Positions 1 to 5,093 of a stretch of 36,231 bases of DNA are shown one piece after another. The notes under the pieces were generated by a model, which saw only the letters and a list, made by a program, of their open reading frames with translations, was not told where the DNA came from and did no database searches. Each line of letters opens with the position of its first letter. The stretch's first letter is position 1. Origin of the DNA: a virus. A program made the translations under genes and the position numbers. The stretch spans positions 1 through 36,231 of IMG/VR virus record IMGVR_UViG_3300033149_006882. The stretch is one strand, 5' to 3'.

Positions 1-106
1 GCTGTTAAACTCCCAAAAATGGAGGTTTTACTACAATTTGGACAGGATAAAGGCTCTGGCAGTAGCTTTTGGCACATTTAGGCGGAGAGAATACGCCGAG
101 CCGTTT
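1..106. repeat. Terminal direct repeat, left copy
   Basis: These 106 bases are identical to 36126-36231. The reading frame of the PIG-L gene continues from the right end through this copy to a stop at 128-130. This is what a circular or circularly permuted genome looks like after assembly, giving a unit length of 36125 bp. A true short terminal repeat of a linear genome is the alternative. Confidence 0.9.
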
Positions 107-130
107 GAAATTTTAAGTGAAATAAGATAA
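2..130 (+). CDS. PIG-L deacetylase, C-terminal end (gene begins at 35650)
   Basis: This is the 3' end of the gene that starts at 35650. The frame entering at base 2 (Leu-Leu-Asn-Ser-Gln-Lys-Trp) repeats the residues encoded at the right end, then adds Glu-Ile-Leu-Ser-Glu-Ile-Arg before TAA at 128-130. Joined across the repeat the protein is 201 residues. The ATP-grasp gene starts four bases after the stop, so the two are probably cotranscribed and translationally close. Confidence 0.85.
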   Translation: MLNSQKWRFYYNLDRIKALAVAFGTFRRREYAEPFEILSEIR

Positions 131-134
131 CAAT

Positions 135-989
135 ATGAGGATTTTGTTAACTGCTTCTGGTTTTCAAGGAGCATTCCCTTTGGTGGAATACTTGAAAAGC
201 AGAGGCCATATAGTAATAGGGACAGATACTAATCCCAATTGCGGGGCAAGATTTTATTGTGATAAGTTTTATAAATCCCACCACGGTTATTCAAACTTTT
301 ATCATTTACATCTTGAAGATATAATTAAAAAGGAAAGGATAAAAATGATAATTCCTGGGTCCAGCGAGGAGGTATTGGCACTGGAAGAAGATGTAAAACC
401 CAGAGTTTCGGCCAAAATTCTTACTTCTTCGGCCGAGGTTTTAGAAATATGCCTTGACAAGGTAAAAACTTACGAAAAACTAAAAGGGGTTATTCCTATT
501 CCTCCTTATTTCTTTTCCAGTTCCAGTATTTTTATGAAGCCCAGCCGAGGAAAAGGAGGCAGAGGAATAGAGCTTCTGCCCACAGAATTTTTAATGGGGG
601 CAAAGTGGGACGAGGAGGAGGTAGATGTGGATGTTTTGGCTTTAAACGGCCAGCTGCTCGCTTGTGTGTGTAAAACAAGGTTGAGGACTTATGGCGGGAC
701 TTTGGCCGAAGGAGAAATAGTGGAACGGCCAGAATTGGTGGAACAGATTAAAAAAGCCTTAAAAGTTTTGCCAGTAGACTATTTGTCCGTATGGCAGTTT
801 ATGGGCGGAGAATTGCTTGAAATAAACCCCAGAATAGGAGGAGCTACGGGAGATTTTGAGCTGGTGGATTTGGCCATAAAGCTGGCAACGGGCGAAATAA
901 AGCCAGAAGAAATAAAATACAAGCCGCCTATAGGAAGCAAGATAACAAGGTTTTTAACCCAGAAAATATGGCAAGAAAAACATACATAG
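135..989 (+). CDS. ATP-grasp ligase, CarB-like
   Basis: This 284-residue protein has an ATP-grasp fold. Residues 134-145 (Met-Lys-Pro-Ser-Arg-Gly-Lys-Gly-Gly-Arg-Gly-Ile) form the lysine plus glycine-rich ATP loop, and Glu-Ile-Asn-Pro-Arg-Ile-Gly-Gly (about 229-236) supplies the Mg-ATP ligands. The N-terminal part (Ile-Leu-Leu-Thr-Ala-Ser-Gly) resembles the Rossmann-like pre-ATP-grasp domain. The family joins a carboxylate to an amine or thiol through an acyl-phosphate. It lies between a PIG-L deacetylase and a FemAB-like acyltransferase, so a role in adding an amino-acid-like group to an amino sugar is a reasonable inference. At 284 residues it is compact for a CarB-like ligase. The true substrate cannot be read from the sequence. 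Confidence 0.8.
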   Translation: MRILLTASGFQGAFPLVEYLKSRGHIVIGTDTNPNCGARFYCDKFYKSHHGYSNFYHLHLEDIIKKERIKMIIPGSSEEVLALEEDVKPRVSAKILTSSAEVLEICLDKVKTYEKLKGVIPIPPYFFSSSSIFMKPSRGKGGRGIELLPTEFLMGAKWDEEEVDVDVLALNGQLLACVCKTRLRTYGGTLAEGEIVERPELVEQIKKALKVLPVDYLSVWQFMGGELLEINPRIGGATGDFELVDLAIKLATGEIKPEEIKYKPPIGSKITRFLTQKIWQEKHT

Positions 990-1444
990 TGGATATTTCC
1001 GACCTTGCCCAGTGCTGGAAAAAGTTTGAAAAAAGGACAAGATATGCCATAAAAAAATGCCCTTGGCAGGTAAAAAGGACGAGAGATGTTTTAATGTTTG
1101 ACATACTTCACCACCTTACTCGTCCTGACAGAAAAATAACTTTTTGGCATATTTTATGGTGGTGGCTTACTAAAAGAGCAAGAATTTACGCCACGCCCAC
1201 CGCTATGGCTATGTTTTCCGCCGATAAAAAGAAAAAAACCGCCTATTATTTGTTAGCTTGCCGCATTCCAAAAACTTCCGACGGCTCGCCTGCCAAGATA
1301 ATTTGGACCGCTATTCAGGATTATTATACAGAAGGAATAAAAAAACTGGACTTGTGCGGCGCAAACAAGCCCAGTATTGCCCTTTTTAAGCGGGGATTTG
1401 GAGGAAAGCTGGCAGAGCAGGAAAAGCCCTGTTTACGCTACTAA
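968..1444 (+). CDS. FemAB/GNAT-like acyltransferase domain
   Basis: This 158-residue protein overlaps the end of the ATP-grasp gene by 22 bases, which suggests coupling. The C-terminal stretch Leu-Asp-Leu-Cys-Gly-Ala-Asn-Lys-Pro-Ser then Phe-Lys-Arg-Gly-Phe-Gly-Gly matches the ending typical of FemAB-like GNAT proteins (glycine-alanine turn followed by FK..FGG). Arg-Tyr-Ala-Ile-Lys-Lys near residue 25 resembles their R..I.KA helix. The family transfers an acyl or aminoacyl group to an amine. Only one GNAT half is present, where full FemAB proteins have two, so it may act as a dimer or with the ATP-grasp enzyme. A Trp-rich patch near residues 60-66 (WHILWWW) may touch membrane or sugar. The substrate is unknown. 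Confidence 0.6.
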   Translation: MARKTYIVDISDLAQCWKKFEKRTRYAIKKCPWQVKRTRDVLMFDILHHLTRPDRKITFWHILWWWLTKRARIYATPTAMAMFSADKKKKTAYYLLACRIPKTSDGSPAKIIWTAIQDYYTEGIKKLDLCGANKPSIALFKRGFGGKLAEQEKPCLRY

Positions 1445-1609
1445 AACCTTGCCTTCCTGCCAGTGTTCCAGCATAAGCTCTATGTCATTTTGTTTAAAGC
1501 CGAGGCTTTCCAGAAAATTCACCATATCCTGATAGCCGTAATTCTCCCAGATTTCAAGAGCTTTTTCCTCTACCCAGCCCAAAAAGGGCTTTTTCTTTTT
1601 CTTTGTCAT
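1433..1609 (-). CDS. Small hypothetical protein, last gene of minus-strand operon
   Basis: A 58-residue minus-strand frame starts with ATG at 1609-1607 and ends with TAA at 1435-1433. It begins MTKKKKKPFLGWVEEKALEI, then runs through acidic and amphipathic helices to EGKVLVA. It overlaps the 3' end of the plus-strand acyltransferase gene by 12 bases, so the two operons converge. It lies seven bases after the next minus-strand gene. No family recognised. The codon pattern and tight packing behind three other minus genes support a real gene. Confidence 0.55.
   Translation of the reverse strand: MTKKKKKPFLGWVEEKALEIWENYGYQDMVNFLESLGFKQNDIELMLEHWQEGKVLVA
1576..1600 (+). terminator. Candidate intrinsic terminator for the sugar operon
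   Basis: AGCCC, a five-A loop and GGGCT form a 5-bp hairpin (1576-1590). It is followed by TTTT, C and TTTTT on the plus strand. It lies about 130 bases past the acyltransferase stop and inside the antisense minus-strand gene, so it would end plus-strand transcription in the convergent zone. The stem is short. Confidence 0.4.
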
Positions 1610-1616
1610 AGATAAT

Positions 1617-1808
1617 TTATATTTTATTTTTATAATCCTCGCTCGGGTCCATAATTTCCATAATAGTCAGCTCTTCTTTCATTTTCTTTCTCCAAAACCC
1701 TGTTTTTTTGTCTATTGTGGCCACCAGTTCGTCTGCTGTCTCGGCTCCGTATTCTTCTTTAAACTTTAATAATAGCTTGGCCAATAAAAATAATTCTTTT
1801 CTCGTCAT
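1617..1808 (-). CDS. Small hypothetical protein (minus-strand operon)
   Basis: A 63-residue protein beginning MTRKELFLLAKLLLKFKEEY, with a predicted amphipathic N-terminal helix and a charged C-terminal half. It lies 7 bases upstream of the 1609-1433 gene and 23 bases after the 2023-1832 gene, in one minus-strand block. No known family recognised. The composition (Lys, Glu and Leu rich) suits a small soluble helical protein. Confidence 0.55.
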   Translation of the reverse strand: MTRKELFLLAKLLLKFKEEYGAETADELVATIDKKTGFWRKKMKEELTIMEIMDPSEDYKNKI

Positions 1809-1831
1809 AATAATATTACTAATAAGTTAAG

Positions 1832-2023
1832 TTATTTTTGGGGATAAACGCCAAATTGCCCGCACTGCTCTTTTTGCCAGTCTGTCCAATAAAAGCTGGC
1901 GAATTCTTTTTCGTATTCCTGCCATTGCAAGCATTCTGCCCGCTCTGTTTTCTCTAAGCCATACTGGAGAACCCAAAGGAAACAAAAGAAAAAGAGGGCA
2001 ACGGCTAAAAGTTCTTTTAACAT
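1832..2023 (-). CDS. Small membrane-anchored protein with Cys/Trp-rich tail
   Basis: This 63-residue protein has an N-terminal hydrophobic segment (residues 4-20, LKELLAVALFFFCFLWVL) that acts as a signal anchor. The outside tail contains Cys-Leu-Gln-Trp-Gln, Phe-Tyr-Trp-Thr-Asp-Trp-Gln and Lys-Glu-Gln-Cys. Two cysteines about 20 residues apart could form a disulphide. I have seen similar tails (CL.WQ ... WQKEQC) in small exported proteins of CPR-type genomes, but no function is known to me. A role in superinfection exclusion or envelope modification is a guess from location alone. Confidence 0.6.
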   Translation of the reverse strand: MLKELLAVALFFFCFLWVLQYGLEKTERAECLQWQEYEKEFASFYWTDWQKEQCGQFGVYPQK

Positions 2024-2130
2024 AAGCTAAGGAAGTTTTATTTTGTATTAGCGACCTTTTAAGAGGATTAGCTCCTCATCTTCCCCCTCCTCCCGCTCCT
2101 GTGAGGAGAAGAGGGAAGTCAGAAGCCAAC
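2024..2130 (-). promoter_or_regulatory. Intergenic pyrimidine-rich hairpin region
   Basis: This spacer between two minus-strand genes has a plus-strand pyrimidine tract. CTCCTCA (2072-2078) pairs with TGAGGAG (2102-2108). A tighter alternative is CTCCT (2096-2100) with AGGAG (2104-2108). Read on the minus strand it shows repeated GGAGG-like sequences and a three-codon ORF (ATG AGG AGC TAA). It may control translation of the next gene, but nothing proves this. Confidence 0.3.
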
Positions 2131-2322
2131 TTATCTTTTACACACTTCTACATATTCAACCCATTCTCCTTTTTTAGTTGGAATAGCATAATATCCCGAG
2201 ATTTCAGCGTTGCTGGTTTTAAACATCTTTATTGCTTCTTTTTCAGCTTTTTTCCTTTCTTTTGTTATTTTTCCAAATGTTTTCCAGCAATTTTCTTTTT
2301 TAGCAAATGCTTGGTATTTCAT
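2131..2322 (-). CDS. Small hypothetical protein, first gene of minus-strand operon
   Basis: The frame is open from 2400, but I chose the ATG at 2322-2320 because the TATTAT -10 box of the minus promoter lies at 2372-2367, so a longer start would precede the transcript. The 63-residue product begins MKYQAFAKKENCWKTFGKIT and ends YYAIPTKKGEWVEYVEVCKR. It is basic, with a helical middle and a beta-rich C-terminal end. No family recognised. Confidence 0.55.
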   Translation of the reverse strand: MKYQAFAKKENCWKTFGKITKERKKAEKEAIKMFKTSNAEISGYYAIPTKKGEWVEYVEVCKR

Positions 2323-2366
2323 TTTTTTTATTTTAATTATTTTAACTTTTAACCGACCTTTTCCCC

Positions 2367-2394
2367 ATAATAGCAAACCAAAACCCCTTGTCAA
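2367..2394 (-). promoter_or_regulatory. Minus-strand sigma70-type promoter
   Basis: On the minus strand TTGACA (2394-2389), a 16-base spacer and TATTAT (2372-2367) match the housekeeping consensus. The start would be near 2360, giving a leader of about 38 bases to the ATG at 2322. About 10 bases upstream of the -35 box lies TTATCCACA. The whole block resembles the promoter at 27855-27901. Confidence 0.75.
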
Positions 2395-2404
2395 CCCCAT
2401 AACC

Positions 2405-2413
2405 TGTGGATAA
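2405..2413 (-). promoter_or_regulatory. Perfect DnaA box
   Basis: TGTGGATAA on the plus strand is TTATCCACA on the minus strand, the perfect consensus DnaA box. It sits between the divergent promoters at 2367-2394 and 2438-2466. Related sites TTTTCCACA occur at 24167-24175 and 27855-27863, also next to promoters. Host DnaA could couple these promoters to host replication state. Confidence 0.6.
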
Positions 2414-2437
2414 CTGGGAGAGAAGGAAGAAAAAGAC

Positions 2438-2466
2438 TTGTTTTTTAAGAGAAAATATGCTATACT
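2438..2466 (+). promoter_or_regulatory. Plus-strand promoter with extended -10
   Basis: TTGTTT (2438-2443), a 17-base spacer and TATACT (2461-2466) form a sigma70-type promoter. TGC directly before TATACT gives an extended -10. Transcription would start near 2473, ahead of the small gene at 2502 and the terminase region. It is the only strong plus-strand promoter I see upstream of the late genes. Confidence 0.6.
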
Positions 2467-2501
2467 AAAGCAATAAAAAGCTATATGAAAAAAGGGGAGT
2501 C

Positions 2502-2651
2502 ATGGAAACAAAAAAAACAAAAACAAACTGGGCTCGGCTGAAAGAAAGCTTGGAAAGGCTAAAAGGAAAGCTCAAAAAACAAAAACCGCCAAAAGAAATA
2601 AAACTCCAGCTAAAGGAAAAGCTAAAAGTAAAAGAAAAACTCGGCAGATAA
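2502..2651 (+). CDS. Small lysine-rich helical protein
   Basis: ATG 2502 is preceded by GGGGAG five to eight bases upstream, one of few good Shine-Dalgarno sequences here. It encodes 49 residues, METKKTKTNWARLKESLERL followed by repeated Leu-Lys heptads. The product is very basic and probably a single amphipathic helix or coiled coil that could bind nucleic acid. An alternative ATG at 2485 in another frame gives only 18 codons. The position right behind the promoter and before terS suggests an early or packaging-related role. No family recognised. Confidence 0.5.
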   Translation: METKKTKTNWARLKESLERLKGKLKKQKPPKEIKLQLKEKLKVKEKLGR

Positions 2652-2873
2652 AAAAAACAAAAAACGGCTCATAAAAAGAAAATAACTCTGTCTTTGTTAT
2701 AAGGAAAGGAAAACAAAAACAAACGGGCCAAAAAAAAGAAACAAGAGATAAGAAAAGGGAAGGAAGGAAAGATGAATACTTTGAAAGCAAACTAAGAAAA
2801 TAAAGGAAATGAACACTTTGGAGGAATAATAATTTCAGGAGGGATAACAAACTCATTGAAAGAATAACAATCT

Positions 2874-2885
2874 CAAGCGCGCTTG
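2874..2885. repeat. 12-bp perfect palindrome
   Basis: CAAGCGCGCTTG reads the same on both strands and stands out in an A-rich stretch with little GC. It could be a protein-binding site (terminase or repressor). CAAGC also recurs at 2903-2907. Confidence 0.6.
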
Positions 2886-2924
2886 TTTAAAAAAAACAAA
2901 AGCAAGCAAAAAAAATAAAAGAAG

Positions 2925-2950
2925 GTTCGCATAACATCAATTAAGCGAAC
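2925..2950. repeat. Inverted repeat GTTCGC / GCGAAC
   Basis: GTTCGC (2925-2930) and GCGAAC (2945-2950) are a perfect 6-bp inverted repeat with a 14-base AT-rich spacer, 15 bases before the next gene. No T run follows, so it is not a terminator. An operator or part of a packaging site is possible. Confidence 0.45.
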
Positions 2951-2965
2951 TAAAAATAAGATTAA

Positions 2966-3118
2966 ATGGAGGAAGATGTAGTAAAAATAGGCGAATTTAG
3001 GGTAAACAAAGAGGTTTTGGATATAATTTTCAGCGTGAGACCAAAGAAGAGGGGGAGGGGGAGGCAAAAAACGAAAGCCGAAAAAAAGCGATATTATCCC
3101 CCTACGAGAAAATCTTAA
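2966..3118 (+). CDS. Small basic protein upstream of terS
   Basis: A 50-residue frame from ATG 2966 to TAA 3116-3118, beginning MEEDVVKIGEFRVNKEVLDI. An acidic and hydrophobic first half is followed by a very basic tail (RPKKRGRGRQKTKAEKKRYY), which suggests nucleic-acid binding. It ends 17 bases before the terS ATG. No family recognised. Its place just before terS would fit a packaging accessory, but this is inference. Confidence 0.5.
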   Translation: MEEDVVKIGEFRVNKEVLDIIFSVRPKKRGRGRQKTKAEKKRYYPPTRKS

Positions 3119-3135
3119 TTTTGACAAAAATCATT

Positions 3136-3483
3136 ATGCCCACAATAAGACAAGAGAGAGCGGCCAATTTACTGGCCAAATATAACAAAGAAGGCAAGAA
3201 AATAACCAAAAGAAAGCTTTTGTTAGAAGCTGGTTATTCTCCCAAGATTGCTAATAACCCAGCTATGGTGTTTGACAGCAAGGGGTTCAAGGAGTATTTG
3301 GCTAAGCTGGACGATACCAAGATAATAGACAGATGGTATGACTGGGCTATTAGCGGAAAGGATAAGAGGATTGCTGTTAAGTGCGGAGAGGAGATATTAA
3401 AGCTGAAGGACAGGTATCCAGCCCAGAAGTCAAAGGTTCTTGGGCTTTTTCACGCTATATCCCAGTTAGAAGAAAAAAAATAA
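3136..3483 (+). CDS. terS: Terminase small subunit (probable)
   Basis: This 115-residue protein has a helix-turn-helix-like segment (LLLEAGYSPKIANNP, about residues 27-43). It is followed by VFDSKGFKEYLAKL, the pattern of small terminases that begin with a GYS..TA-type HTH. The C-terminal region (LKLKDRYPAQKS) is typical of those I know beside RepO-type phage modules. It would recognise the packaging site and recruit the large subunit. I chose ATG 3136 over the in-frame TTG at 3121, which has no ribosome site. TerL lies 1.6 kb downstream, separated by two sugar genes, which is unusual. Confidence 0.6.
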   Translation: MPTIRQERAANLLAKYNKEGKKITKRKLLLEAGYSPKIANNPAMVFDSKGFKEYLAKLDDTKIIDRWYDWAISGKDKRIAVKCGEEILKLKDRYPAQKSKVLGLFHAISQLEEKK

Positions 3484-3489
3484 AAAAGC

Positions 3490-4200
3490 GTGGTCAAGTT
3501 TTATTTTTTGGGAAAAGGGAATATTTACCAAAAGCACAAGGAAGCTATAGAGTTTTTGGCTTGTCAGGAGGTCAAGGATTGGAAGGAAGCGGATTGGGTT
3601 GTTGTTTTGACCCCGAATTATCTCCATTTTAAGCAGGCTCTTAGGTTTGCCAAGAAGGGGAAAAAGGTTTTGGTGGAAAAGCCTTTGTGCTTTAGGGAGA
3701 AAGAGGTCGAGGTTTTGGAGAAATATCCCGTTTACTGCGTGCTCCAGCTCAGGTATTTGGATTTGGATGTAGAACCAGCGGATTATTACGATATTTGGGC
3801 GGAATTGTCTTTTAAAAGGAAAAAAAGCTATTTTGAGGGCTGGAAAGGGCAGGAGAAAAAGACTGGGGGCTTGCTGTTCCACCTCGGAATCCATTATCTA
3901 GATTATGTTTTTAACAGGTTTGGCTGGCCTAGGAAGTGGGAGGTTAAGGGTTTGGGGCCGAAAGAGGCTGAGATAGAGTTTTTTGGGAGGAAATACAGGT
4001 TTTATTTCCATTTAAAATCTGGGGCCAAACGCAATATCAGGATTATTTCCGTTAACAGCAGGCCGTATTCCTGGCTGGCGGAGAGAAATCTTTTTATTGA
4101 CCTTTACGGCGATATTTTGGACAAAAAGGGGATACACGCCTCCAGAGTAAAAAAACTAATAAATATATTGGAAAATTGTGCCTTATTTAAAAGCTGTTAA
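3490..4200 (+). CDS. Gfo/Idh/MocA oxidoreductase, WlbA/WbpB-like UDP-sugar 3-oxidase
   Basis: This 236-residue protein starts with GTG at 3490. Residues 5-16 (Tyr-Phe-Leu-Gly-Lys-Gly-Asn-Ile-Tyr-Gln-Lys-His) are the dinucleotide-binding GxG..H motif. TPNYLHF (41-47) and VLVEKPL (60-66) are the family signatures. GGLLFHLGIHYLDYV (126-140) is the catalytic GG...G.H..D block. The tail (LKSGAKRNI, then DLYGDILDKKGIHASRVKKL) matches the WlbA/WbpB ending. That subfamily oxidises C3 of UDP-GlcNAc-uronic acid with NAD, before transamination by the DegT enzyme, which overlaps this gene by 23 bases. It is short: usual members have about 310-350 residues. The shortening lies between the EKP and GG motifs. 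Confidence 0.8.
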   Translation: MVKFYFLGKGNIYQKHKEAIEFLACQEVKDWKEADWVVVLTPNYLHFKQALRFAKKGKKVLVEKPLCFREKEVEVLEKYPVYCVLQLRYLDLDVEPADYYDIWAELSFKRKKSYFEGWKGQEKKTGGLLFHLGIHYLDYVFNRFGWPRKWEVKGLGPKEAEIEFFGRKYRFYFHLKSGAKRNIRIISVNSRPYSWLAERNLFIDLYGDILDKKGIHASRVKKLINILENCALFKSC

Positions 4201-5092
4201 AAGGGTCTTAAAGAGCGAAAAATACATTTTGGGGCCAGAAGTGGAAAGGTTTGAAAAAGAGCTTGCCCGTTTTTGCAAGAAGGAATACGCTGTTGGGGTG
4301 AATTCTGGGACGGACGCCCTTGTTCTTTCCCTTAAAAGTTTGGGCATAGGCCCTGGGGACGAGGTTATAACCACTCCGTTTACTTTTGTGTCTCCTGCCG
4401 AGGCGATAGCGAGGGTTGGGGCAAAGCCCGTGTTCGTTGACATAAACTATTCCGATTTCCTGATAAATCCAGCTGAAATAGAGAAAAACATAACCGAGAA
4501 TACCAAAGCCGTAATTCCCGTCCATTTGTTCCACCAGTTGTGCGATATGAAGGAGATTATGCGCATAGCCCGAAAATACCATTTATGGGTTGTGGAGGAT
4601 GCTGCTCAGGCCTTTGGGCGGAAGGATTTGGGCCAAGGTCATTTGCTCTGTTTTTCTTTCCATCCGTCCAAAGCCCTGGGAGGCATAGGCGACGGCGGAG
4701 CTGTGCTGACCGACATAAAGAAGCTGGCGGACAAAATTAAGAGCCTCAGGAACCACGGAGCGGACTTAAAACTTGGTCCTATTGGCAAGTATCACAACCT
4801 TGAAATAGGGTTCAATTCAAGGCTGGACTCCATACAAGCGGCTGTTTTAAGGGAAAAGCTTAAAAATTTCAAGAAAAAGCCGTTTAAACGGCTTTGGACG
4901 TTCAGGACGCCTAATAGGGACTTGGTGAAGGAATATTTGGACAAAAAAGGGATAGACAACAAAATATTTTACAACAAGCTTCTCCACCTTGTTCCCTGTT
5001 TTAAATATCTTGGGTATAAAAAAGGGGATTTCCCTGTAGCGGAAAAAGTGGCGAAAGAGGTTTTAAGCGTTAACATTTACGAAAAATATTAA
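4178..5092 (+). CDS. DegT/DnrJ/EryC1 aminotransferase, WbpE/WlbC-like
   Basis: This 304-residue PLP enzyme starts at GTG 4178 inside the preceding oxidoreductase gene. NSGTDAL (42-48) binds the PLP phosphate, VVEDAAQAFG (138-147) supplies the Asp that contacts the pyridine nitrogen, and SFHPSKALGGIGDGG (160-174) carries the Schiff-base lysine (K165). NSRLDSIQAAVLREKL is the family dimer motif. It would add an amino group to the 3-keto sugar made by its neighbour. Usual length is 360-380. About 50 residues are missing after REKLKNF, where the chain jumps to FRTPNRDLVKEYLDKKGI, so this is a compact variant. It ends one base before terL. Confidence 0.85.
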   Translation: MPYLKAVKRVLKSEKYILGPEVERFEKELARFCKKEYAVGVNSGTDALVLSLKSLGIGPGDEVITTPFTFVSPAEAIARVGAKPVFVDINYSDFLINPAEIEKNITENTKAVIPVHLFHQLCDMKEIMRIARKYHLWVVEDAAQAFGRKDLGQGHLLCFSFHPSKALGGIGDGGAVLTDIKKLADKIKSLRNHGADLKLGPIGKYHNLEIGFNSRLDSIQAAVLREKLKNFKKKPFKRLWTFRTPNRDLVKEYLDKKGIDNKIFYNKLLHLVPCFKYLGYKKGDFPVAEKVAKEVLSVNIYEKY

Positions 5093-5093
5093 A

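Larger units (their letters stand above)
2652..2965 (+). other. A-rich non-coding stretch upstream of terS; candidate packaging site
   Basis: No convincing gene is seen in 314 bases. The plus strand is strongly purine-rich. The frame of the 2502 gene stays open here except for five TAA codons (2649, 2700, 2793, 2865, 2916), so it may be a decayed lysine-rich gene. The stretch carries a perfect palindrome at 2874-2885 and an inverted repeat at 2925-2950. Phage pac or cos sites commonly lie in or beside terS, so this is the natural place to look for one. Confidence 0.4.

Noticed and set aside
2101-2413. Plus-strand Phe-rich open frames
   Set aside because: They arise from the pyrimidine-rich complement of the minus-strand gene at 2131-2322 and read through its promoter. 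Composition is low-complexity.
2878-2881. GCGC as restriction site relic
   Set aside because: A single palindrome in AT-rich DNA is not evidence of a modification system; kept only as part of the 12-bp palindrome.
2572-3127. Minus-strand Leu/Phe-rich frames opposite the A-rich stretch
   Set aside because: The plus strand is A-rich, so its complement gives poly-Phe/Leu artefacts. No start context or homologue-like motif.
3121-3150. TTGACA at 3121 as a promoter for terS
   Set aside because: No -10 box lies 16-18 bases downstream (AATAAG is poor) and it would start inside the gene.
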